Source: JANRKN01 sp033763435 (GTDB taxonomy: Bacteria > Planctomycetota > Phycisphaerae > Phycisphaerales > UBA1924). From it: a stretch of DNA of 20,424 bases. Both the position numbers and the translations under genes were made by a program. Under the pieces are notes generated by a model. The model saw only the letters and a list, made by a program, of their open reading frames with translations. It was not told the DNA's origin and searched no databases. Within the stretch, counting starts at the first letter, position 1; every line of letters begins with the position of its first letter. Shown here piece after piece: positions 5,898 to 13,053 of the stretch. The stretch spans positions 1 to 20,424 of the forward strand of contig JANRKN010000138.1 of NCBI GenBank assembly GCA_033763435.1, read 5' to 3'.

Positions 5898-8800
5898 TCA
5901 GCCGACGCCCGCGCCTTCTTTCTTCTTCATCCAAGGCTTGTCGCGCTTTTCGAGCGTGTCGACCCAGACCCCGCCGTGGAGCTTGACCGAGCCGGGGCCC
6001 AGCGTCTGTTCGAGGCCCGTGACCAGCTCGGGCGTCAGAGGCGTGCGGATGAACTTGGGCGCTTCGAGCCGCGCATAACGCTCGCCCGCGAGCACGAAGA
6101 GGTCCAGCGGGAACAAGGGCGCCTCGGCGGGGGGCGCGATCATCGCATCGGCGAGCATCTGCGCGGCCTTGCGCGCCGCGGCGGGGCCTGAGCCGTTGAG
6201 ACGAGCATCGTCAAAGAACACACGCAGCCGGCCGGGCTGCAAAGGCACGCCGTCGATCGGGACGAGGCGCTCGACGATGATCTGCGCGCCCCCGCGCTTG
6301 GTGTCGACGCGCCCGAGCACGAACAGCGGCTTGTCGGCCTCGAGCAGATGGCTGAAGCGCACGTACGCCTCGCTGAACAGCACGGCCTCGCAGACGCCCG
6401 TGAGGTCCTCCGCGGTCACGATCGCCATCTTCTGCCCCGCGCTCGCGCCGTTGCGCGTCACGATCGTGCGGACCGACTGCACCAGCGCTGCGACGATCAC
6501 GCGGTCGTCGTGCTTCTTGTCGCGGATCATCGCGGCGTCGGCGGTCGCGAAGACGCCCGTCCATGCGCGCCAGGCGTCCAGCGGGTGCGACGAGACGTAG
6601 AGCCCCAGCGATTCCTTTTCCTTCGCGAGCGTCTCGGCCTCGGACCAGGGCGTCGCGCGCGCCAGCGGCGTCGCGGGCGCGGGGGCCTGCGTCGCGCCTC
6701 CTCCGCCGCCGCCACCGAAGAGAATGTTCTGCCCGGCGGCCTTGTCGACGGCGGCCTTCGCGGCGCCCTGCATCGCCTGTTCGACGGTCGCGAGCATCGC
6801 CGCGCGGTTGGCGCGCTCGTGCACCGAGTCGAACGCGCCGCACTTGATCAGCGCCTCGAGCGTGCCCTTGTTGAGCACCTGGCTCTGGCCCGACTGCGCG
6901 CCGAAGGCGAGGATGCGCTCGCAGAAATCGAAGATCGATGTGTACGGCCCGTTCTTGGGCCGCTCGGCGATCACGGCCGCGATCGTCTTCTCGCTCACGC
7001 CCTTGATCGCGTTGAGCCCGAAGCGGACATGGCCCTGATGCGCGCGGAGCGCTTCGGGGTTGTCGCTCGTGCCAAAGACGACGCTGAAGTCGGCCTGGGA
7101 GAGGTTCACGTCGGGCGGGCGCACCTCGACGCCGGTCTTGACGACCTTGGCCGAGGCGGGGTCGATGAAGCGGGTTTTCTTGCAGTCTTCGAGGTAGGGG
7201 ACCCACTCCGCGACGGCCGAGGCCTGCGACTCGTAGGTGAGGAATGCGGCCATGTACTGATTGGGGAAGTAGGTCTTCAGGTAGGCGGTCTGATACGCGA
7301 CGATCGCATAGCCGGTCGAGTGGCTCTTGTTGAAGCCGTAGCCCGCGAACTTGAGGATGAGCTCGAAGAGTTCTTCCGCGCCGGCCTTGGTGAGGCCCTG
7401 CTTCTGCGCGCCGTCGACGAACTTGGGGCGCTCTTTCTCGATCTTGTCGTGCTTCTTCTTGGAGATGTTCTTGATGAGGGTGTAGGCGTCGCGGAGCTTG
7501 ATGCCGCCCAGGCCGTGCACGATCTGCATGACCTGTTCCTGATAGACCATGACGCCGTAGGTCTCGGCGGTGTAGCGGTCGACGATGTCGTGGACCTTGG
7601 GGACCTCGGCGGTGCCGTGCTTGCGCCGGTTGTAGTCGGGGATGAGGTCCATCGGGCCGGGGCGGAAGAGGGCGTTGGCGGCGATGAGGTCCTCGAGACG
7701 GTCGGGCTTCATGTCGGTGAGGAGCCGACGCATGCCGCCGGATTCAAACTGGAAGACGCCCGTGGTGTCGCCGCGCTGGAACATCGTGAACACCTTCGGG
7801 TCGTCGAAGGTGAGACGGTCGAGGTCGAGGGGGTGCGAGACCATCAGTGGCGCAGTGGCAGAGTGGCGCAGAGACGCAGTGCCCGCGCTCAATCCGCCGG
7901 CTTGCGGTGAGGTCTGCCCACCGCCGATCGCGTCGGCAGCTTGCGGATGAGTGCGCTGATCAGCCGATCCTGCTCGGCCATCAGGTCGTGGATTTCCGCC
8001 GAGGCTTTGATCATGCCCAGGCTCGTCGCCAGTTCGTACGCGGTCATGAGTTCCATCAGCGAGCCGGCCGCTGTCCTCAGCGCGTGGACGAACTCGGGGC
8101 GTGTGTAGCGCCCGAACCCCTCGGCGATGTTCAGCGGGATCGAGCACGCCGCTCGGCGCATCTGACCCGTCAGGCCGAACATCTCCGACTTGGGCATCCG
8201 ATCCGTCTCGCGATAGATCTCGCGGGCTAGCTCCATGCCGCGCTGCCACACGACCAGATCCCGGAAGGTTCGGATCCTCACTGTGTCTCTCCGTCACTCT
8301 GGCACTGCGCCACTTCTCGAAATCGGCCTTTCGCCCGACGGCCTCCCAGATCTGCTCCTCGCTCATCGACTCGCGGATCAGCTTCTTCGCCCGTTCCACG
8401 ACGCTCAGCGTGCGCAGGCCCAGGAAGTCCATCTTCAGCAGGCCCATCTTCTCGCACGTCGGTCCGTCCCACTGCGTCACTGTGTCGTCGGTCCCGCTCG
8501 GGCGATACAGCGGCACGATCTCGTGCAGCGGGCGCGTCGCGACGATCACGCCCGCGGCATGCACGCTCGCGTGCCGGGCCTGACCCTCCAGCGTCCGCGC
8601 CGTATCGATCAGACGCTTCACCAGCGGGTCCTGGTCGTAGCGCTTCTTGAGCTCGGGCTCCTGCTCCAGCGCCTCGTCGAGCGTGATGTTCAGCGTCTCG
8701 GGGATGAGCTTGGCGAGCTTGTCCGCATCGCCCAGCGGCATGTCGAGCACGCGCGCCACGTCGCGCACCGCGGCGCGGGCCTTCATCGTTCCGAACGTGA

Positions 8801-10373
8801 TGATCTGCGCCACGTGCCCGTACTTCTTGCGCACGTAGTCGATGACCTCGCCTCGCCCGTCCTGGCAGAGGTCGATATCGATATCGGGGTACTCGCTGCG
8901 GTCGGGGTCGGTGAAGCGCTCGAACAGCAGCGAGTATCGCACCGGGCAGGCGTTGGAGAGGCCCAGCACATAGCCGACCATCGTGCCCACGCCCGAACCG
9001 CGCGCGTTGGCCGGGATGCCGCGCTGCCGGCCCCAGTTGACAAAGTCCCAGACGATCAGGAAGTACGCCGAGATGTTCTTGTCGGCGAGGATCTTCAGCT
9101 CGCGATTGAGCCGCGCCTGCCGCTCGGTGTGCTCCTTCTCGTCGGTCGCCGCGCCATAGCGCCAGATGTACCCGGCCTCGGCGAGCATGCGCAGCGCCGC
9201 GTCGCAGGCCTTTTTGCTGGCCTCAACGTCCGCGGCCGTCGGCGTGCCTTCGAAGGGCTTGAGCTCGAAGGCCGCGCAGTAGGCCTTGTACCACGCGGTC
9301 AGGTCGCCGCCGAACTTTTCGTCGTCGTGCCGGGGCAGATTCGCGGGCTCGGGCAGGTCGATGCGCACGGCGGGGGCGTGGTTGGCCCCGATCGCGAGCT
9401 GCGCGTTGCAGCTCTCGGCGATCTTCACCGTCGCTTCGAGCGCCACGCGCCCGACCTCGCCGTACTCGGCGAAGACCTCGCGCATCTCGGCGGGGCTCTT
9501 GACGTAGACCTCGAAGGGATAGTGCATCCGGTCGGGGTCGTTCTTGCTCTTGCCGGTGGAGATGCAGATGAGCGTGTCGTGCGCGTCGTGATCTTCCTTC
9601 TTCAGGAAGTGCGCGTCGTTGGTCGCGATGATCCCGACCTCGCCCTCGCCGAACTCGGCCTTCATCTGCTCCCACAGGCGGATCAGGTGCGGGTTGATGC
9701 GGTTCTGCTCGGCGATGTGGTGCTGCAGCTCGACATAGAACCGCGGCACGGGCGACGCGCCCCGCGCGAACGCCTTGCAGTGCCAGCGCGCGCTCTCGAC
9801 CGCGCGGTCCCAGTGCGTCGTGTCGCCCGAGCGGACGAAGTTGTCCAGGTGCTCGCCGATCTCCGAGCCCAGGTGCCCGTTGATCGCGATCAGCCCCGCG
9901 CTGTGCGCGCCGAGGATCTCGCGGTCGATCCGCGGCTTGTAGTAAAAGCCCGTGAGGAAAGCCTCGGACGACAGGTACATCAGGTTGTTCCAGCCTTCGG
10001 TGGTCTGCGCGAGCAGCACGAGGTGGAACCCGCCCTCGCCGCCGCCGGTGTAGGTGCGGTCGGTGCGCGGCTTGTCGGGGGGCGTGACGTAGGCCTCGAT
10101 GCCGAGGATGGGCTTGATGCCCTTGTCCTTGGCCGCCTGCGCAAAGGCGACGGCGCCGAAGAGGTTGCCGTGGTCGGTGATGCCGCAGGCCTTCATGCCG
10201 AGTTCGGCGACGCGATCGATCAGGCGCTCGATCTGGTTTCCGCCGTCGAGCAGGGAGTACTCGGTGTGCAGGTGGAGGTGGACGAACTCGCCCAGGCTCG
10301 GAACCTGGGTCGTGCCTGCGTCCGGCTTGCCTGCGTCCGGCTTGTTTGGATCCGGCTTGATTGCATCGGCCAT
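5898..10373 (-). CDS. dnaE: DNA polymerase III alpha subunit carrying an in-frame insertion
   Basis: This is the replicative polymerase, 1491 residues against about 1150-1250 usual. In order it has a Pro/Lys/Asp-rich N-terminal tail, a PHP domain (HLHLH at 32-36, ITDHGN, GIEAYV, NDAHF), the palm with PDIDID at 496-501 and KMDFLGLRTL (Asp649), fingers (DDPKVFTMFQRGDTTGVFQFESGG), NKSHSTGYAIVAYQ, a helix-hairpin-helix region, and a C-terminal OB-fold region after a run of eight glycines. The three expected catalytic aspartates are Asp497, Asp499 and Asp649. Residues about 687-843 match nothing in the family. They are an Arg/Asp/Gly-rich segment produced by reading a four-helix-bundle gene in the wrong frame. 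The frame nevertheless stays open throughout. The insertion lies about 37 residues after Asp649, between VGRKA and HPLDLDRLTF. Whether a full-length fusion works, or the mRNA or protein is processed, cannot be told. GGAG lies 12 bases before the ATG. Confidence 0.95.
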   Translation of the reverse strand: MADAIKPDPNKPDAGKPDAGTTQVPSLGEFVHLHLHTEYSLLDGGNQIERLIDRVAELGMKACGITDHGNLFGAVAFAQAAKDKGIKPILGIEAYVTPPDKPRTDRTYTGGGEGGFHLVLLAQTTEGWNNLMYLSSEAFLTGFYYKPRIDREILGAHSAGLIAINGHLGSEIGEHLDNFVRSGDTTHWDRAVESARWHCKAFARGASPVPRFYVELQHHIAEQNRINPHLIRLWEQMKAEFGEGEVGIIATNDAHFLKKEDHDAHDTLICISTGKSKNDPDRMHYPFEVYVKSPAEMREVFAEYGEVGRVALEATVKIAESCNAQLAIGANHAPAVRIDLPEPANLPRHDDEKFGGDLTAWYKAYCAAFELKPFEGTPTAADVEASKKACDAALRMLAEAGYIWRYGAATDEKEHTERQARLNRELKILADKNISAYFLIVWDFVNWGRQRGIPANARGSGVGTMVGYVLGLSNACPVRYSLLFERFTDPDRSEYPDIDIDLCQDGRGEVIDYVRKKYGHVAQIITFGTMKARAAVRDVARVLDMPLGDADKLAKLIPETLNITLDEALEQEPELKKRYDQDPLVKRLIDTARTLEGQARHASVHAAGVIVATRPLHEIVPLYRPSGTDDTVTQWDGPTCEKMGLLKMDFLGLRTLSVVERAKKLIRESMSEEQIWEAVGRKADFEKWRSARVTERHSEDPNLPGSGRVAARHGASPRDLSRDGSDAQVGDVRPDGSDAPSGVLDPAEHRRGVRALHTPRVRPRAEDSGRLADGTHDRVRTGDEPGHDQSLGGNPRPDGRAGSADQRTHPQAADAIGGGQTSPQAGGLSAGTASLRHSATAPLMVSHPLDLDRLTFDDPKVFTMFQRGDTTGVFQFESGGMRRLLTDMKPDRLEDLIAANALFRPGPMDLIPDYNRRKHGTAEVPKVHDIVDRYTAETYGVMVYQEQVMQIVHGLGGIKLRDAYTLIKNISKKKHDKIEKERPKFVDGAQKQGLTKAGAEELFELILKFAGYGFNKSHSTGYAIVAYQTAYLKTYFPNQYMAAFLTYESQASAVAEWVPYLEDCKKTRFIDPASAKVVKTGVEVRPPDVNLSQADFSVVFGTSDNPEALRAHQGHVRFGLNAIKGVSEKTIAAVIAERPKNGPYTSIFDFCERILAFGAQSGQSQVLNKGTLEALIKCGAFDSVHERANRAAMLATVEQAMQGAAKAAVDKAAGQNILFGGGGGGGATQAPAPATPLARATPWSEAETLAKEKESLGLYVSSHPLDAWRAWTGVFATADAAMIRDKKHDDRVIVAALVQSVRTIVTRNGASAGQKMAIVTAEDLTGVCEAVLFSEAYVRFSHLLEADKPLFVLGRVDTKRGGAQIIVERLVPIDGVPLQPGRLRVFFDDARLNGSGPAAARKAAQMLADAMIAPPAEAPLFPLDLFVLAGERYARLEAPKFIRTPLTPELVTGLEQTLGPGSVKLHGGVWVDTLEKRDKPWMKKKEGAGVG
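7846..7881 (+). repeat. Left terminal inverted repeat of the dnaE insertion
   Basis: The repeat reads as four consecutive 8-base units, TGGCGCAG, TGGCAGAG, TGGCGCAG and AGACGCAG, preceded by AG and followed by TG. Its partner at 8279-8314, read on the opposite strand, has TGGCGCAG, TGCCAGAG, TGACGGAG and AGACACAG. The pair could fold into a long stem in dnaE mRNA. Confidence 0.85.
7889..8281 (-). CDS. Four-helix bundle protein, 23S rRNA intervening-sequence (S23) family
   Basis: This 130-residue protein lies wholly inside dnaE, in the +1 frame relative to it. Family hallmarks of PF05635/TIGR02436 are plain: FRDLVVWQRGMELAREIY at the start, P.SEMFGL, QMRRAACSIPLNIAEGFGR in the middle, then F...LRTAAGSLMEL and a final amphipathic helix. 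The gene starts with GTG at 8281, and GGAGAG lies just ahead; both sit within the right-hand inverted repeat. It ends with TGA at 7889-7891, just inside the left repeat. It could be translated from dnaE mRNA by internal initiation. The biochemical role of this family is unsettled; members often lie in rRNA intervening sequences or as free-standing genes. It is also structurally akin to Avd-type accessory proteins of diversity-generating retroelements, but no reverse transcriptase is near. Confidence 0.9.
   Translation of the reverse strand: MRIRTFRDLVVWQRGMELAREIYRETDRMPKSEMFGLTGQMRRAACSIPLNIAEGFGRYTRPEFVHALRTAAGSLMELMTAYELATSLGMIKASAEIHDLMAEQDRLISALIRKLPTRSAVGRPHRKPAD
8279..8314 (-). repeat. 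Right terminal inverted repeat, carries RBS and start codon
   Basis: It is inverted relative to 7846-7881 with four mismatches in 36. On the minus strand it contains GGAGAG and, seven bases after GGAG, the GTG start codon of the four-helix-bundle gene. The repeat is therefore both the end of the element and the translation start of its gene. In the dnaE frame it encodes WRSARVTERHS. Confidence 0.85.
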
Positions 10374-10683
10374 GTGTGCACCCGGCTCCGCCTGAGGGCC
10401 CCCGTCGGACAGCTGCGCCGCGGGCCTGTCTGTGCGGGCCTTGCGGGCGTTGACGCCTCCGGCGTCGGTTCGATGGTACCGGCCTTGCCGCCCCCGCGGG
10501 CCTTGCCGACAGCTTGACCACGATCAGGCGTCCAAACGCCTGCCGAGGATGGGTTTGCGTTCGCGGTGTGGCATGGTTTATCCATCGGCCCGCCGCCGCG
10601 ATCCACGGCACGCGGGCCCCGCCCGGCTCGGAGATCCACCGTCGCACGGGCAGCCTGTTCCTCCTGAAGAAAGGTGAGAGACC
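10374..10683. other. Divergent intergenic region, dnaE / thioester surface protein
   Basis: This 310-base region carries the upstream sequences of both genes. Two compact hairpins are visible: GACGCC, loop TCC, GGCGTC at 10452-10466, and CAGGCGT, loop CCAA, ACGCCTG at 10525-10542. A weak promoter candidate for the plus strand is TTGCGT at 10555-10560 with a poor -10 (TTATCC at 10578-10583, 17-base spacer). A ribosome binding site (AAAGGTGAG) lies about 6 bases before the ATG at 10684. No ORF here looks real. Confidence 0.4.
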
Positions 10684-11403
10684 ATGAAGACTTCGACCAC
10701 CGTCGCCGCCGTTGCCGTCGTTGCCGCTGGCTTTGCCGCCTCGACCGCCAGCGCGGGCTTTGCCAATCTCCAGTACCTGGGCGTGGGCAAGGGCCGGAAC
10801 GTTCAGTACGTGTGGAACGGCACCGAGACCAAGAACGTCTTCGCGGGCCAGCTTCGCCATCGCCTCGCGAACACCTCGGGCCCGCTCGTCGTGGTGAACG
10901 GTGATTACCTCACGTACTGCACCGACCTGTTCCAGACCGTGACGAGCACCGCCAAGAGCTATCAGCAGACCTCGATCGCGACGATCCCCTTCTCGCCGAT
11001 CGCCGCGAGTATGGGCAACTCCAAGGCCGCGGGCCTCCGCAGCCTCTACGCCATGTCCGGCGCGGGCGGCATCGCCTCCAACGCCAGCGACGACCTCGCC
11101 GCGGCGTTCCAGCTCATGGTCTGGGAGATCGTCTACGACTTCGACGGCACGTCGGCCTCGCTCTCGACGACCGGCGGCAACCTCAAGTTCCGTCAGACCA
11201 ACGGCAACGCGCTGACCACCGGCGTGCAGAACGCCTTCAACAACCTCCGCAACTCCGTGCTCGCCAACGCCGACACGCCCTGGCTCTTCGGCTTTGCCTC
11301 GGGCTCGAACCAGGACCAGCTCGTCTTCGTGCCTACGCCCGGGTCCCTGGCGCTGATGGGCGCGGCGGGCCTGCTGGCCGCGCGTCCCCGTCGGGCGCGC
11401 TGA
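10684..11403 (+). CDS. Cys-Gln thioester-type surface protein with PEP-CTERM-like tail
   Basis: This 239-residue protein has an export signal (MKTSTTVAAVAVVAAGF..., cleavage near TASA-GF). It also has a C-terminal VPTPGSLALMGAAGLLAARPRRAR-type tail: Pro motif, hydrophobic helix and basic end, as in PEP-CTERM proteins. Between them YLTYCTDLF places Cys79 in the motif typical of thioester domains. AFQLMVWEIVYD places Gln143 and Trp147 in the matching hydrophobic-Q-x-x-hydrophobic-W motif. In known thioester domains this Cys and Gln form an internal thioester that can react covalently with surface amines. The pairing here is inferred from motif match alone. The upstream AAAGGTGAG supports the start. 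Confidence 0.8.
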   Translation: MKTSTTVAAVAVVAAGFAASTASAGFANLQYLGVGKGRNVQYVWNGTETKNVFAGQLRHRLANTSGPLVVVNGDYLTYCTDLFQTVTSTAKSYQQTSIATIPFSPIAASMGNSKAAGLRSLYAMSGAGGIASNASDDLAAAFQLMVWEIVYDFDGTSASLSTTGGNLKFRQTNGNALTTGVQNAFNNLRNSVLANADTPWLFGFASGSNQDQLVFVPTPGSLALMGAAGLLAARPRRAR

Positions 11404-11462
11404 GTCACTCGCCCACCACGGGCCGCCACCCGCCACAATTTCAAAGCAGCTCACACCTTTCG

Positions 11463-11499
11463 CTCCGGCGGGCCGTGGATCCGGCTCGCCGGAGTTTTT
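11463..11499 (+). terminator. Rho-independent terminator after the thioester protein gene
   Basis: An 8-bp stem (CTCCGGCG at 11463-11470 with CGCCGGAG at 11487-11494) encloses a 16-base loop that itself can form a short GCCG/CGGC stem. It is followed immediately by TTTTT at 11495-11499. It lies 60 bases past the plus-strand stop codon. No T-run follows on the minus strand, so it does not obviously serve purB. Confidence 0.8.
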
Positions 11500-11528
11500 C
11501 GCGCACGGGCTTCAAGACTTCGCGCGGT

Positions 11529-13031
11529 TCACACCCGCGGCCCGCTGTCGTCGAGCTTCGCGAGCGCGTCCTTGTGTTTCTCGCGCAGCGGGTCGACCAC
11601 CTCGCGCAGGAAGCATTCGGTCTGTTCCACGCTGCGCCCGACGTACTTCATGGGGTCGAGCAGGTTGTCCCAGTCGAGCTCGGCGCTGAGCGCCCCGCCG
11701 CGAGACTTCGCCCAGAAGCGCCGGTCGCTGCGCAGGCGCTCGAGCAGGTCGTTCTCGAGGCCCTCCTGCTTCACGCGCAGCCCCGCGGCCTGGGCGTGCA
11801 CGCGGATCGCCTCGTGATATTCCTGCCGGTCCGCGCCCAGCGTCACGCACGCCATCAGCAGATTCTCCGTCGCCATGAACGGGAGCTCGGCCATCAGGTT
11901 CTTGCGGACCATCGCCGGATGGACGATGAGGCCCGAGGCGACGTTGTGCATGAGGTCCAGAGCGCCGTCGAGCGCGAGGAAGGCCTCGGGGAGGCTGAGG
12001 CGCCGGTTGCTGGAATCGTCGAGGGTGCGTTCGAGCCACTGCGTCGCGGCGGTGTCGTAGGCGTTGCCGACGAGGTTCATGACAAAGCGCGTGAGGCCGC
12101 AGACGCGCTCGCAGCGCATCGGATTGCGCTTGTAGGGCATCGCGCTGCTGCCGATCTGCTTGGACTCGAAGGGCTCATCGATCTCCTTGCGGTTGGAGAG
12201 CAGGCGGATGTCGGTCGCGACTTTGTGGAGGACGCTGGCGATGCCCGCGAGCGCGCTGAGCAGCGTGGCGTCGGTGACGCGCGGATACGTCTGGCCCGTG
12301 AGGCGGTGGGTCATGCCCGTGCAATCGCAGCCGTAGAGCTTGTGGAGCGCGAGGGCCTCGAAGCGGTCGACCGATTCATTTCGCCCCTGAAACAAGGCCA
12401 GGAATGAGGCCTGCGTGCCGGTCGCGCCCTTGAAGCCGCGGAAGGCCGAACGGTGCCACGCGTCAAAGAGCGCCTGGCCCGCGAGGTGGGTTTCGTACGC
12501 CCAGCCAGCGCATCGACGGCCCACGGTGACCGGCTGCGCGGGCTGATAGTGCGTGAAGCCCAGCGTCGGCAGCGCCTTGTGCGGCCCCGCCTGCTCGCTC
12601 AGTGAGATGACCAGGCGCGCGACCTTGGTGGAGATGAGGTCGATCGCGCCGTCGAGGATGATCGCGTCGGCGTTGCAGACCACGTCCTGGCTGGTCATGC
12701 CCAGGTGGATGATGCCGCGGGCCTTCGGGCAGGCGTCGCCGAGGGCGTGCACGTGGGCCATGACATCGTGGCGGAGTTCGCGCTCGTACCTCTCGGCCAG
12801 GCGCATCTCATCGTCGGTGATCCCGCCGGGCTTGGTGACGACGGCGCGGAGCTCGGCGAGCTGCTCGGCGGTGACGGGCAGGCCCATCTCGTGCTGTGCC
12901 TCGGCGACCGCGAGCCAGATGCGACGCCACGTGTTGAACTTGTGGCGCGGCGACCAGAGCGCGAGCATCCGCGCCGAGGCATTGCGGCTGGCCAGCGGAG
13001 ATTGATACGTGCCGTACGACGCTTCGCTCAT
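11529..13031 (-). CDS. purB: Adenylosuccinate lyase
   Basis: This cytoplasmic enzyme of purine synthesis cleaves SAICAR and adenylosuccinate, releasing fumarate. The 500-residue protein has the fumarase/lyase superfamily signature SSAMPYKRNP (Ser295-Pro304), the general acid/base His161 in THYQPAQPVT, and HDVMAHVH and GMTSQD segments. The N-terminal part (YQSPLASRNAS...FNTWRRIWLAVAEAQ) and overall length resemble the eukaryote-like ADSL branch more than the shorter bacterial PurB. That comparison is from memory of the families. I chose the ATG at 13031, with GGAG about 9 bases ahead, instead of an upstream start at 13076 overlapping the NYN gene. It follows the NYN gene by 22 bases and is probably co-transcribed with it. 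Confidence 0.94.
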   Translation of the reverse strand: MSEASYGTYQSPLASRNASARMLALWSPRHKFNTWRRIWLAVAEAQHEMGLPVTAEQLAELRAVVTKPGGITDDEMRLAERYERELRHDVMAHVHALGDACPKARGIIHLGMTSQDVVCNADAIILDGAIDLISTKVARLVISLSEQAGPHKALPTLGFTHYQPAQPVTVGRRCAGWAYETHLAGQALFDAWHRSAFRGFKGATGTQASFLALFQGRNESVDRFEALALHKLYGCDCTGMTHRLTGQTYPRVTDATLLSALAGIASVLHKVATDIRLLSNRKEIDEPFESKQIGSSAMPYKRNPMRCERVCGLTRFVMNLVGNAYDTAATQWLERTLDDSSNRRLSLPEAFLALDGALDLMHNVASGLIVHPAMVRKNLMAELPFMATENLLMACVTLGADRQEYHEAIRVHAQAAGLRVKQEGLENDLLERLRSDRRFWAKSRGGALSAELDWDNLLDPMKYVGRSVEQTECFLREVVDPLREKHKDALAKLDDSGPRV

Positions 13032-13053
13032 GCGCCCGCGCTCCAAAGGCCCC

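Larger units (their letters stand above)
7846..8314 (-). mobile_element. IVS-like insertion with terminal inverted repeats inside dnaE
   Basis: This 469-bp unit is bounded by 36-bp inverted repeats (7846-7881 and 8279-8314) that match at 32 of 36 positions. It carries one complete gene, a four-helix-bundle protein, in the dnaE sense direction. The organisation (stem-forming ends, S23-type ORF in the loop) is that known for intervening sequences in bacterial 23S rRNA genes, but here the host is a protein gene. TC is present at both outer borders. If it is a 2-bp target duplication, the net insertion is 471 bp or 157 codons, which preserves the dnaE frame. Mobility is inferred from structure; no transposase of known type is encoded within it. 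Confidence 0.8.

Noticed and set aside
7889..8281. Avd-like accessory protein of a diversity-generating retroelement
   Set aside because: The fold family is similar, but no reverse transcriptase, template repeat or variable repeat is seen in the window.
7846..8314. Intein in DnaE
   Set aside because: Inteins are common in DnaE, but this insert has no Hint-domain blocks, no Cys or Ser at the first splice position and no terminal His-Asn. The insert is bounded by DNA inverted repeats instead.
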